17,119 nt of DNA from Spirochaetaceae bacterium. GTDB taxonomy: Bacteria > Spirochaetota > Spirochaetia > SZUA-6 > Bin103. Location of the stretch: positions 1 to 17,119 of the forward strand of contig JAPPNY010000236.1 of the NCBI GenBank assembly GCA_028818385.1. Reading direction: 5' to 3'. This document shows, piece after piece, positions 1 through 7,080 of the stretch (positions are counted from its first letter, which is position 1; the number at the start of each line of letters is the position of its first letter). Both the position numbers and the translations under genes were made by a program. The notes under the pieces are model-generated. The model did not search any database and was not told the origin of the DNA. It was given only the letters and a program-made list of their open reading frames with translations.

Positions 1-96
1 TGATCGAGGGTTCCGCCCCGACCAACGGACCCGAGCGTGGGATCGTCCTGCCCTGGGGATTGTGGGCCTCCCGCCCGGGGCACTTTGTCGCCTATT

Positions 97-450
97 CTAT
101 CCCCTTGATGTGCTCACACACTTCACATCCTCGTCTCGACCAAGTGATGCGCGCCGCTCCGCGACTTCTCTCAGCGGCAGTTCGAGATCGGCCTCCAAGT
201 CGCCGTGCTCCTCGACGAAGCTGTCCCTCAGCATCCAGATGGTCGAACCCGCGCCATCCTCCGGCACCACCGGTTGCAGCGTGTCGATTGTCCCCTCAAG
301 CCGCGCGACCCTGTGATCGACGGCCGCGACCTGATCGGCGATTCGCTGATCCGCGTCGGCGAGCCTTCGAAAGCCGGAGACTACCGCCACGGTGCCGGCG
401 ACCCCCACTGCGAGGATGGCGACGACGACGGCGATCCACTCGGCTGTCAC
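97..450 (-). CDS. small membrane-anchored coiled-coil protein (unknown function)
   Basis: The product is about 117 aa, of unknown function. Seen in the sequence: an N-terminal hydrophobic segment (about residues 5-26), then a charged alpha-helical stretch (about 28-60) with heptad-like spacing around DADQRIADQVAAVDHRVARLE, then a hydrophilic tail. This predicts one membrane anchor and a coiled coil. I chose the GTG start at 450 because its N-terminus, VTAEWIA, aligns with MTGELIA of the similar microprotein at 7077-7298. An in-frame TTG at 489 would add 13 residues and has a TAAACT hexamer 8 nt upstream, so it remains possible. The GTG overlaps a TGA by 4 nt (GTGA); that TGA ends a tiny upstream frame (GTG at 461). 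The gene lies 54 nt downstream of gcvPB on the same strand and may be co-transcribed. The existence of the gene is likely; the start is uncertain. Confidence 0.6.
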   Translation of the reverse strand: MTAEWIAVVVAILAVGVAGTVAVVSGFRRLADADQRIADQVAAVDHRVARLEGTIDTLQPVVPEDGAGSTIWMLRDSFVEEHGDLEADLELPLREVAERRASLGRDEDVKCVSTSRG

Positions 451-487
451 GACCGGCACACGGTGCGCGTCTCCGCGTAGTCGCGTC

Positions 488-501
488 AACTCCGCGGAGT
501 T
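488..501. repeat. 14-bp perfect palindrome after gcvPB
   Basis: AACTCCGCGGAGTT is a perfect 14-bp palindrome beginning 3 nt past the gcvPB stop codon and just upstream of the next minus-strand gene. It could be a weak stem-loop (5-bp stem, CGCG loop) or an operator. There is no T-tract, so an intrinsic terminator is not supported. Confidence 0.45.
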
Positions 502-503
502 TA
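498..503 (-). promoter_or_regulatory. candidate -10 element (TAAACT) for the microprotein gene
   Basis: On the minus strand TAAACT fits TAnnnT and lies between gcvPB and the 97-450 gene, 8 nt before the in-frame TTG at 489. No convincing -35 box is visible. It overlaps the 14-bp palindrome, which could therefore act as an operator. Confidence 0.25.
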
Positions 504-504
504 C

Positions 505-1986
505 TCAATCGTCCTGTTGCGGCCAGACCAGCACCGGCCGGCGGGCGGCGGTCGCCTCGTCGAGGCGGCCGATCGGCGTCGTGTGCGGGGCCGTGCGCAC
601 CAGCTCGGGGGTATCCGCCGCCTCCTCCAGGATGGCGCGCATGGCCGCCACGAACCCGTCCAGGGTCGCCTTGGACTCGGTCTCCGTGGGCTCCACCATC
701 AGCGCCTCCGGCACGATGAGCGGAAAGTAGATGGTCGGCGGGTGGATGCCGTAGTCGATCAGGCGCTTGGCGATGTCCAGGGCCCGCACGCGGTGCTCCT
801 GTGCCTGGCGGCGCGCGCTGAAGACCACCTCGTGCTTGCAGACGCGCGGATAGGGCACCTCCAGCGCGCCGGCGAGCGCGGTCCGCACGTAGTTGGCGGC
901 CACCACCGCCAGCCGGCTCATGGCGGCCAGCCCGTCGCCGCCCAGCGACCGCAGGTAGGCGTAGCCGCGCACGGCGTTGTTGACGTTGCCGTAGAAGGCG
1001 CGCACGCGGCCGATCGAGTCGGGCCGGTCGTGGTCGTGGAAGTACCGGTCGCCGTCGCGGGCCACCACCGGCGCCGGCAAGAAGCGCGCCAGTTCGGCGG
1101 TGACCGCCGTCGCGCCCGCTCCCGGGCCGCCGCCACCGTGCGGGACGCTGAAGGTCTTGTGCAGGTTGAAGTGCAGGATGTCGGTGCCCAGGTCGCCGGG
1201 CTTGGCCACGCCGACCATGGCGTTCATGTTGGCGCCGTCCATGTAGACCAGGCCGCCGGCCTCGTGCACGGCGGCGGCGATGTCCGTGATGCGCTCCACG
1301 AACAGCCCCAGCGTGTTCGGGTTGGTGATCATCAGCCCGGCTACGCTGTCGTCGAGCGCGTCCCGAACGGCGTCGAAGTCGAGGTTGCCGTCCGCGCCGG
1401 TCGGCACGGTGCGCGACCGGTAGCCGGCCATGGCGGCGGTCGCCGGGTTGGTGCCGTGCGCGGAATCGGGCACCAGCATCGTCGTCCGCTGGGAGCCCTT
1501 CGCGTCATGGTAGGCGCGGATGACGAGCGCGCCGGTCAGCTCGCCGTGCGCGCCGGCCGACGGCTGCAGGGACACGCCGGGAAGTCCGGCGATCTCGCCC
1601 AGCCACTCCTGCAGCTCCCAGAGCAGGCGCAGCGCACCCTGCACCGTCGCCTCGTCCTGATAGGGATGGATCAGCGCCAGCCCCGGCAGGTCGGCGATGC
1701 GGTCGTTGATCTTGGGGTTGTACTTCATGGTGCAGGAGCCGAGCGGATAGAAGCCCTGGTCGACCGAGAAGTTGCGCCGCGAGCTGTTGGTGAAGTGGCG
1801 CACGACCTCCGGCTCGGCGAGCTCCGGAAGGGGCAGCTCGGCGCGGCGCAGCTCCGCCGGCAACGCCTCGGCGCGCGGCACGTCCAGGGGCGGGAGCTGC
1901 ACGCCGGTCCGTCCCGCGACCGAGCGCTCGAACAGCAGCGGCTGCTCCGGCAGCAGGGCAGCCCCGGACAGGCCGGCGGCGCTCAT
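505..1986 (-). CDS. gcvPB: glycine dehydrogenase (decarboxylating) subunit 2, P-protein C-terminal half
   Basis: With GcvPA this forms the P-protein of the glycine cleavage system: a PLP enzyme that decarboxylates glycine and loads the aminomethyl group onto the lipoyl arm of GcvH. The 493-aa length fits a split-type PB subunit. Visible motifs include GSCTMKYNPK (about 83-92), SAGAHGELTG (143-152), DSAHGTNPA (174-182) and the PLP-lysine site HFNLHKTFSVPHGGGGPG, with K277 as the Schiff-base lysine. The ATG at 1986 overlaps the gcvPA stop by 4 nt (ATGA), indicating translational coupling. The reading frame continues upstream of this ATG, but only inside gcvPA. It is the last gene of the gcvT-gcvH-gcvPA-gcvPB operon. 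Confidence 0.97.
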   Translation of the reverse strand: MSAAGLSGAALLPEQPLLFERSVAGRTGVQLPPLDVPRAEALPAELRRAELPLPELAEPEVVRHFTNSSRRNFSVDQGFYPLGSCTMKYNPKINDRIADLPGLALIHPYQDEATVQGALRLLWELQEWLGEIAGLPGVSLQPSAGAHGELTGALVIRAYHDAKGSQRTTMLVPDSAHGTNPATAAMAGYRSRTVPTGADGNLDFDAVRDALDDSVAGLMITNPNTLGLFVERITDIAAAVHEAGGLVYMDGANMNAMVGVAKPGDLGTDILHFNLHKTFSVPHGGGGPGAGATAVTAELARFLPAPVVARDGDRYFHDHDRPDSIGRVRAFYGNVNNAVRGYAYLRSLGGDGLAAMSRLAVVAANYVRTALAGALEVPYPRVCKHEVVFSARRQAQEHRVRALDIAKRLIDYGIHPPTIYFPLIVPEALMVEPTETESKATLDGFVAAMRAILEEAADTPELVRTAPHTTPIGRLDEATAARRPVLVWPQQDD

Positions 1987-3335
1987 GCGACTGCCTCCGC
2001 CACGGCTGCCACCAGCCGGTCGATGTCGGCGCGGCTGTTGAGCTCCGTCGCGGTGAGCAGCCAGCAGCCGTCCAGGCCCAGGTCGAAGCGGCCCAGGTCG
2101 AGCCCGCCGACGATGCCGTGGTCGGCCCAGAGCCGCCGGTTCAGCTCGGCAGGCGCCACCGGCGTGCGCACCGCCACCTCGCGGAAGAACCGCCCGGAGA
2201 AGCGCGCTTCGACCCCCGGCAGGCGTGAGAGCTCGGCGGCCAGGTAGTGGGAGCGGTGATAGCACTGGTCGGCGACCTCGCGGAGCCCGGACGGGCCCAG
2301 TGCCGCCAGGTAGATGGCCACGGCGGTGGCGATCAGCGCCTCGTTGGTGCAGATGTTGCTGGTCGCCTTCTCGCGGCGGATGTCCTGCTCGCGCGGCTTG
2401 AGGGTCAGCACGAAGCCGCGCCGGCCGCGCTCGTCGCGGGCGATACCCGCCAGGCGGCCCGGCATCTGCCGGACGTTGCGCATGGAGGTGGCCAGCAGGC
2501 CCACGTAGGGGCCGCCGTAGAACAGCGGTATGCCGAGCGGCTGCCCCTCCGCGGTGGCGATGTCGACGCCCAGCTCGCCGGGCGGGCGCAGCACCGCCTG
2601 CGCGACCGGGTCCGCCGACACCACCGCCAGCGCCCCGGCCGCGTGGGCACGCTCGCAGAGGTCCGCGACCGGCTCGATCACGCCCAGAAAGTTCGGGTAG
2701 GCAAGCAGCAGGGCGGCGATGTCGTCGCCGAGCGCCCGCTCCACCTCGCCGGGATCGGTACGTCCCGACGCGCGGTCGAACGGGATGGTCACGATACGGA
2801 GGCCCAGGCCGGACAGGTAGGTGGCAAGCACCTCGCGGTACTCGGGATGCACGGCCTCGCTGACCGCGATCGTCTCCCGGCCGCGGCGCAGCCGGGCGGC
2901 CATGAGCGCCGCCTCCGCCAGCGCGGTGGAGCCGTCGTACATCGACGCATTGGCCACTTCCATGCCGAGCAGCCGGGCGACCATCGTCTGGAACTCGAAG
3001 ATGGTCTGCAGCGTCCCTTGGCTCACCTCCGGCTGGTACGGGGTATAGGCGGTGTACAGCTCGCTGCGGAACAGCAGGTGCGGGATCACGGCCGGCGTGT
3101 AGTGGTGGTAGGCGCCGGCGCCCAGAAAGCAGCTGTGCCGGTCGAGGGCGCTGTTGCGGTCGGCCAGTTCGCGGAAGACGGCGGCGACTTCCGGCTCGCT
3201 CAACCCGTCCGGCAGGTCGAGCCGGGGAAACCGTTGGGCGTGCGGGACGTCCGTGAACAGCTCCTCGACGCTGGCGACGCCGATCGCCTGCAGCATCGCG
3301 GCGACCTCGGCGTCGGTGTGCGGGGCGTATTGCAC
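1983..3335 (-). CDS. gcvPA: glycine dehydrogenase (decarboxylating) subunit 1, P-protein N-terminal half
   Basis: This is the N-terminal half of a split P-protein (450 aa, the usual size for PA), the partner of GcvPB in glycine decarboxylation. It has the aminotransferase-like fold but not the PLP lysine, which sits in GcvPB. Recognisable segments: YAPHTDAEVAAML at the N-terminus, HHYTPAVIPHLL, YTPYQPEVSQGTLQ, GLNNxSxYDGxTA-like ANASMYDGSTALAEA, GIPLFYGGPYVG and REQDIRREKATSNICTN. I chose the GTG at 3335 because the family begins near (M)xYxPHT. The frame remains open upstream to 3488, but that part lies within gcvH in another frame and does not resemble the family. The start is 7 nt after the gcvH stop and has no clear Shine-Dalgarno sequence, so translation is probably coupled. 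The stop overlaps gcvPB by 4 nt. Confidence 0.96.
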   Translation of the reverse strand: MQYAPHTDAEVAAMLQAIGVASVEELFTDVPHAQRFPRLDLPDGLSEPEVAAVFRELADRNSALDRHSCFLGAGAYHHYTPAVIPHLLFRSELYTAYTPYQPEVSQGTLQTIFEFQTMVARLLGMEVANASMYDGSTALAEAALMAARLRRGRETIAVSEAVHPEYREVLATYLSGLGLRIVTIPFDRASGRTDPGEVERALGDDIAALLLAYPNFLGVIEPVADLCERAHAAGALAVVSADPVAQAVLRPPGELGVDIATAEGQPLGIPLFYGGPYVGLLATSMRNVRQMPGRLAGIARDERGRRGFVLTLKPREQDIRREKATSNICTNEALIATAVAIYLAALGPSGLREVADQCYHRSHYLAAELSRLPGVEARFSGRFFREVAVRTPVAPAELNRRLWADHGIVGGLDLGRFDLGLDGCWLLTATELNSRADIDRLVAAVAEAVA

Positions 3336-3342
3336 GGCGGGC

Positions 3343-3732
3343 TCAGGCCGACTGCACGAGTTGCGAGTAGGCCTCCGCGTCCATGAGCTGCCCCTCCTCC
3401 GCGTCCGGCCCAGTGGGGCGGATCGTGACGATCCAGCCGTCGCCGTACGGCGATTCGTTGACGAGCTGCGGCGCGGACTCCAGGGCATCGTTCACGGCCA
3501 CCACTTCGCCCGACAGGGGGGCGAACAGGTCGCTGGCCGCCTTGACGCTCTCGATCACGCCGAACGGGCTGCCTTGCGTGAGCTCGGCACCGACCTCGGG
3601 AAGCTCCACGTAGACCACGTCGCCGAGCTCGTGCTGGGCGTGGTCGGTGATGCCGATCACGACCCGATCGCCGTCCGGCCGGGTCCACTCGTGCTCGGCG
3701 GTGTACCGCAGGTCCTGGGGGAATTCCATCAT
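3343..3732 (-). CDS. gcvH: glycine cleavage system H protein
   Basis: This is the lipoyl carrier of the glycine cleavage system (129 aa, the usual length), which shuttles the aminomethyl group between the P, T and L proteins. The N-terminus FPQDLRYTAEHEW and the motif GDVVYVELPEVG are typical. The lipoylation site is GVIESVKAASDLFAP, with K64 as the lipoyl-lysine. Two ATG codons are adjacent at 3732 and 3729, and a Shine-Dalgarno sequence, AGAGGA, begins in the gcvT stop codon (TAAGAGGAAGCG before ATG). Either ATG could be used. The gene lies 9 nt after gcvT. It needs lipoate attachment enzymes, which are not in this window. Confidence 0.97.
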   Translation of the reverse strand: MMEFPQDLRYTAEHEWTRPDGDRVVIGITDHAQHELGDVVYVELPEVGAELTQGSPFGVIESVKAASDLFAPLSGEVVAVNDALESAPQLVNESPYGDGWIVTIRPTGPDAEEGQLMDAEAYSQLVQSA

Positions 3733-3741
3733 CGCTTCCTC

Positions 3742-4845
3742 TTACTCGGGCTTCCGCCTGTAAAATGGGCGCTGAACGACGGTGGCGGCCACCGGGCGGT
3801 CCCGGATGATCACGGCCAGGTCGCCGCCCACCGCCGCGTGCTCGCGCGCCACCAGCCCCATGGCCACGCTCCGCTCCAGCCACGGCGCATAGCCGCCGCT
3901 GGTCACGGTTCCGGCCGGCTCCCCGCCGGCGGTGGTGATCGTGAACCCCGCTCGGGCGATCGCGCGCCCGTCGAGCGGCAGGCAGGCCAGACGCCGCGCC
4001 ACGCCCGCGGCTCGCTGGGCGGCGATGGCGGACGCGCCGACGTAGGCGTCGCCCTTCGACACGAACCGGCCAAGCCCGACCTCCAGCGGCGACACCTCGC
4101 GCGTGAGCTCGTGCCCGTACAGCGGGAACGACGCCTCCAGCCGCAACGTGTCGCGCGCCCCGAGCCCCGCCGGCTGCACGCCGGCGGAGGCGCCCGCTTC
4201 CAGCAGCGCCGTCCACAGCGCCTCCGTGCGGTCGGCGGCGACGAACACCTCGAACCCGTCCTCGCCCGTGTAGCCGGTGCGCGCCACCAGCGCCGCCGCG
4301 CCTGCCACTTCGGTATCCCGGCAGCGATAGATGCCGATGGCGGCAAGGTCGGTGGCGGCAACGCCCTGCAGGATCGCCTCCGCCCGCGGTCCCTGGATGG
4401 CGATCAGTCCCAACTCCGCGCTCCGGTCGCGCAGCTCGACGCCGCGCATGCCGGCGGCGACCCCGCGCGCGTGCTCGACCACCACGTCCTTGTTGGCGGC
4501 GTTAACCACGACGCGGTACCCGTCGTCCGTCAGCCGGTACACGATCACGTCGTCGATGACCCCGCCGGCATCATCGAGGATCAGCGAGTAGCGCGCCGCG
4601 CCGACCGCCAGCCGCCCGATGTCCAGGCAGGCCAGCCGGGCGACGCAAGCGGCGGCTCCGGGGCCGGCCACGTCGATCTCTCCCATGTGGCTGACGTCGA
4701 ACAGGCCGGCCGCGGTGCGCACCGCGCGGTGCTCGGCGACGATCCCGGCGTACTGCACGGGCATGCTCCAGCCCGCGAACGGCACCATGCGGGCGCCGAG
4801 CCGCTCGTGGGCGGCGTGCAGCGGGGTGCGAAGCAGCGTCGGCAT
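3742..4845 (-). CDS. gcvT: aminomethyltransferase, glycine cleavage T protein
   Basis: The T-protein releases ammonia from aminomethyl-GcvH and transfers the one-carbon unit to tetrahydrofolate, giving 5,10-methylene-THF. It is 367 aa, full length. The family shows in PLHAAHERLGARMVPFAGW (8-26), FDVSHMGEI (49-57), the folate-site segment GGVIDDVIVY (94-103) with its conserved Asp, RTGYTGEDGFE, GLGARDTLRLEA, and the C-terminal GGYAPWLERSVAMG. It is the first gene of the operon. The ATG at 4845 has no Shine-Dalgarno sequence; TATCGT with an upstream TG (extended -10) lies 10 nt before it, so the leader would be very short. The 94-nt upstream gap is shared with a divergent ATPase gene and is too short to hold a tandem glycine riboswitch. 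Confidence 0.97.
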   Translation of the reverse strand: MPTLLRTPLHAAHERLGARMVPFAGWSMPVQYAGIVAEHRAVRTAAGLFDVSHMGEIDVAGPGAAACVARLACLDIGRLAVGAARYSLILDDAGGVIDDVIVYRLTDDGYRVVVNAANKDVVVEHARGVAAGMRGVELRDRSAELGLIAIQGPRAEAILQGVAATDLAAIGIYRCRDTEVAGAAALVARTGYTGEDGFEVFVAADRTEALWTALLEAGASAGVQPAGLGARDTLRLEASFPLYGHELTREVSPLEVGLGRFVSKGDAYVGASAIAAQRAAGVARRLACLPLDGRAIARAGFTITTAGGEPAGTVTSGGYAPWLERSVAMGLVAREHAAVGGDLAVIIRDRPVAATVVQRPFYRRKPE

Positions 4846-4855
4846 CGTCAGGAGA

Positions 4856-4864
4856 ACGATAACA
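4856..4864 (-). promoter_or_regulatory. candidate extended -10 for the gcv operon
   Basis: On the minus strand TGTTATCGT fits TGnTAnnnT, placed 10 nt before the gcvT ATG. A start about 7 nt downstream would give a leader of only a few nucleotides. No good -35 box is present, as is usual for extended -10 promoters. Confidence 0.35.
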
Positions 4865-4923
4865 GCGTCCGGTCAGCTCCTCCAAACAGCGCCCGCGGTT
4901 ACCAGGTAGCGGTGAATCGATGG

Positions 4924-4929
4924 TACGTT
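4924..4929 (+). promoter_or_regulatory. candidate -10 element (TACGTT) for the AAA ATPase gene
   Basis: TACGTT lies 10 nt before the ATG at 4940, which has no Shine-Dalgarno sequence. The spacing matches a near-leaderless transcript. No -35 box was recognised, so the site is weakly supported alone. Confidence 0.3.
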
Positions 4930-4939
4930 GTCGTTCGTT

Positions 4940-6097
4940 ATGGAGGCGACAGAGCAACGCCTGTTCACGCCCGGCGACGGCGCCACGCCGCCGGCACTCA
5001 CCGGGCGTGAGCGGGAAGAGGCGGTGCTGACGCAGTGTCTGGCCGACCTGCTCGGCGGCAAGGCTCCGCCGCACAACGTCGCCCTCATCGGCCCGCGCGG
5101 CACCGGCAAGACCGTGTTGCTCAACTGGTTCGAACGCGCCTGTCGCGACCGAACGGACGTGGACGTAGTGACCCTGACTCCCGACGACATCCCGACACGG
5201 GACGGCCTGATCGACGTCCTGGCGCCGCCTTCGAGGCTGGCGAAGCTGCTGCCCCGGAAGGTGGGTGTCGCGGCCGTCGGTTCGGTCGAATGGGCGCCGG
5301 CTCCCGGCAGCATTCGGAACCTGCGGGCGGAACTGACCGCCCGGTGCCACGGGAAGCCGCTTGCGGTGCTGCTCGACGAAGCGCACACACTCGACCTCGT
5401 GGTGGGCAGAACGCTGCTCAACGCCAGTCAGAAGGTGCGCACCGAGGCTCCGTTCCTGTTGGTGATGGCCGGTACGCCGGGCCTGCCGGCGCATCTGGGC
5501 GCCATGGACGCATCCTTTTGGAGCCGTCTGGGCGCGGGACGCCTGGGCATCGGCCTGCTGAGCGCCGCCGCCGCCGGCGCCGCCCTGGTCGAGCCGCTGG
5601 CGGCCCACGGCGTGAGCATCGACCCGGGCGCCCTCGACGCGGTCGTCGAGCACAGCCAGCGCTATCCGTACTTCATCCAGCTCTGGGGCGAGGCCCTGTG
5701 GCAGCAGCGCCTGGCCACCGGCGCGACCCGGCTGACGGCCGCTCATGCGGACGCTGCGCGCCCCGACGTGGCGGTCCGCATGACGGACTATTATCAGGAC
5801 CGGTATTACGAGCTGGACCGGTCGGGTTGGGTGGCCGCCGCCGAGCAGGTGGCAGCACGGCTTCAATGCACGCCGAGACTGACCTATGCCGAGTTGAAGT
5901 CCGCCATCGCGGACGGCCTCGCCCCGAACGCCGGCCACGAGCACGTGCAGGCGGCCCTGGCAACGTGTGAGCGTCTGGGCTTTGTCTGGTGCCCGCCGGG
6001 CCAACCGTCGCCTGTTCGGTACGAGGCCGGCATCCCCTCGCTGATGACCCACGTGCTCGACCAGTCTCCGGCGACTCCCGAGCCGACGATTCGTTGA
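4940..6097 (+). CDS. AAA-family ATP-binding protein, Orc1/Cdc6-like architecture
   Basis: This is a 385-aa P-loop ATPase. Walker A is GPRGTGKT (51-58) after an N-terminal segment with TGREREE (21-27), the usual entry to AAA_16/Orc1-Cdc6-type domains. Walker B is LAVLLDEAHTLD (141-152). A sensor-1-like MAGTPGLPA (176-184) follows, then RYPYFIQLWGEALW (241-254). About residues 296-370 look like a winged helix (TYAELKSAIADGL, then HVQAALATCERLGFVW), suggesting DNA or protein binding. No membrane segment or signal peptide is seen. I chose the ATG at 4940; a TTG 12 nt upstream is in frame but less likely. It is divergent from gcvT and convergent with an SDR gene, so no operon partner reveals its role. 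Its substrate and pathway are unknown; a STAND-like signalling ATPase is an alternative. Confidence 0.85.
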   Translation: MEATEQRLFTPGDGATPPALTGREREEAVLTQCLADLLGGKAPPHNVALIGPRGTGKTVLLNWFERACRDRTDVDVVTLTPDDIPTRDGLIDVLAPPSRLAKLLPRKVGVAAVGSVEWAPAPGSIRNLRAELTARCHGKPLAVLLDEAHTLDLVVGRTLLNASQKVRTEAPFLLVMAGTPGLPAHLGAMDASFWSRLGAGRLGIGLLSAAAAGAALVEPLAAHGVSIDPGALDAVVEHSQRYPYFIQLWGEALWQQRLATGATRLTAAHADAARPDVAVRMTDYYQDRYYELDRSGWVAAAEQVAARLQCTPRLTYAELKSAIADGLAPNAGHEHVQAALATCERLGFVWCPPGQPSPVRYEAGIPSLMTHVLDQSPATPEPTIR

Positions 6098-6122
6098 GCC
6101 GAGGACCGGGGGCGCGTTTCGT

Positions 6123-6890
6123 TCACAGCAGCGCCAGGAAGCCGCCGTCCACGTACAGCACGTGGCCGTTGACGAAGCTGGAGGCGTCCGAGGCCAGGAA
6201 CACGGCCGGGCCCACCAGCTCGGTGGTGTCCCCCCAGCGGCCGGCCGGCGTGCGCTCGCGCAGCCAGGCGTTGAACGCCGGATCGTCGGCGAGCGGCTGG
6301 GTCATCTCCGTGACGAAGTAGCCGGGGCCAATGCCGTTGGCCTGCACCCCGTGCGGACCCCACTCCACCGCCATCGCCCGCGTCAGCATCTGCAGTCCAC
6401 CCTTGGCGGCCCCGTACGCGGCAGTGCCGAGCCGGGCACGCTCGCTGATCAGCGAGCAGGTGTTGATGATTTTGCCGCGGCCCCGCTCGCACATGCCGCG
6501 CGCGACCCGCCGGCCAACCAGGAAGGGCGCCGTGAGATCGGTGTCGATCACCTCCTGCCAGGCGGCGGAGTCCAGCTCGACCATCGGCGCGCGCCGCGTC
6601 ATGCCGGCGTTGTTGACCAGGATGTCGATAGCCCCGATGGACCGCTCGACCGCGCCGATCGCCTCGTCCCCCGCCTGCTCGTCGCGGGTGTCGAAGGGGC
6701 AGGCGTCGGCCTCGATCCCGTCCGCGCGCAGCGCTTCGATCATCTGATCGACGCGGTCGAGCCGGCGGCCGTTGACCAGCACGTGGGCGCCCGCCTCGCC
6801 CAGGCCGCGCGCCAGCGCGGCGCCGATGCCGGAGGTCGAGCCGGTGACCAAGGCGAGCCTGCCGTCGAGCCGAAAGTCGTTCGCCGTCAT
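6123..6890 (-). CDS. SDR-family oxidoreductase, gluconate 5-dehydrogenase-like
   Basis: This is a 255-aa classical short-chain dehydrogenase. Seen: cofactor motif TGSTSGIG (16-23), NNAG (93-96), and the catalytic Ser146, Tyr159 and Lys163 (YGAAK). The pattern NNAGMTRRAP, GPGYFVTEMTQ, RTPAGRWG (213-220) and DASSFVNGHVLYVDGG (235-250) resembles gluconate 5-dehydrogenase (IdnO/Gno type), which interconverts 5-keto-D-gluconate and gluconate; other sugar-acid or polyol substrates are possible. The asparagine after GR in VLVNGRR hints at NADP(H) preference, which is inference. The ATG at 6890 has no Shine-Dalgarno sequence, but TACCAT lies 8 nt upstream. The gene is convergent with the ATPase gene (25-nt gap) and has no sugar-acid kinase or aldolase next to it. 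Confidence 0.92.
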   Translation of the reverse strand: MTANDFRLDGRLALVTGSTSGIGAALARGLGEAGAHVLVNGRRLDRVDQMIEALRADGIEADACPFDTRDEQAGDEAIGAVERSIGAIDILVNNAGMTRRAPMVELDSAAWQEVIDTDLTAPFLVGRRVARGMCERGRGKIINTCSLISERARLGTAAYGAAKGGLQMLTRAMAVEWGPHGVQANGIGPGYFVTEMTQPLADDPAFNAWLRERTPAGRWGDTTELVGPAVFLASDASSFVNGHVLYVDGGFLALL

Positions 6891-6898
6891 GGCGACGC

Positions 6899-6904
6899 AT
6901 GGTA
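6899..6904 (-). promoter_or_regulatory. candidate -10 element (TACCAT) for the SDR gene
   Basis: TACCAT on the minus strand fits TAnnnT and stands 8 nt before the ATG at 6890, which has no Shine-Dalgarno sequence. A leaderless or near-leaderless transcript is inferred. No clear -35 box was seen. Confidence 0.3.
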
Positions 6905-6963
6905 GCGCGGCGCGGGCGATCGATACACCGTCCCGGTCCGCGCGTACTTGTGCAGCGTGAATG

Positions 6964-6993
6964 TTGATGGCGATTGCCGACCGGACGTAAGCT
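6964..6993 (+). promoter_or_regulatory. candidate promoter TTGATG-N18-TAAGCT
   Basis: TTGATG (6964-6969) and TAAGCT (6988-6993) are spaced 18 bp apart upstream of the leader ORF. The predicted start near 7000 falls inside the Shine-Dalgarno sequence at 6996-7004, so either the true start is slightly different or the promoter lies elsewhere in the 186-nt divergent gap. Confidence 0.3.
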
Positions 6994-6995
6994 AC

Positions 6996-7004
6996 GGAGG
7001 AGGA
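6996..7004 (+). promoter_or_regulatory. strong Shine-Dalgarno sequence for the leader ORF
   Basis: GGAGGAGGA is the best ribosome-binding sequence seen in the window. Its AGGAGG core is 8 nt before the ATG at 7012, the optimal spacing. It does not serve the larger downstream ORF directly, whose ATG is at 7077. Confidence 0.6.
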
Positions 7005-7011
7005 TTCACGG

Positions 7012-7080
7012 ATGAGCATGAACACGTGTCCCTGTGGGGCGGCCGCGGAAACGGCACGGGTGGCTCGGTGGACGCGATGA
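7012..7080 (+). CDS. candidate 22-aa leader peptide coupled to the next gene
   Basis: A short ORF, MSMNTCPCGAAAETARVARW followed by TR, begins at the ATG correctly spaced from GGAGGAGGA. It ends in a TGA (7078-7080) that overlaps the ATG of the microprotein at 7077 by 4 nt (ATGA), a standard translational-coupling junction. A C-P-C motif is present. No family is recognised. It may be a regulatory leader or a true micropeptide. A second in-frame ATG at 7018 is possible. If the main protein is instead translated from an upstream in-frame codon such as GTG 7068, this ORF would matter less. Confidence 0.45.
   Translation: MSMNTCPCGAAAETARVARWTR

Noticed and set aside
1..96. Possible gene end or RNA at the left edge
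   Set aside because: No start, motif, hairpin or T-tract could be supported in these 96 nt; the sequence is too short to interpret.
517..2247. Long open frame on the plus strand, opposite gcvPB
   Set aside because: It is antisense to a clear gcvPB. It is His/Arg/Gly/Val-rich without any domain, as expected of a shadow frame in GC-rich codon-biased DNA.
4846..4939. Glycine riboswitch upstream of gcvT
   Set aside because: Only 94 nt separate the divergent start codons, and I see no conserved aptamer core or paired stems of suitable length.
3154..5010. A 618-codon plus-strand frame across gcvH and gcvT
   Set aside because: It runs antisense through two well-recognised genes, shows no family motif and has the low-complexity composition of a shadow frame.
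6098..6122. Bidirectional terminator between the ATPase and SDR genes
   Set aside because: The 25-nt gap is GC-rich but has no inverted repeat followed by a T-tract.
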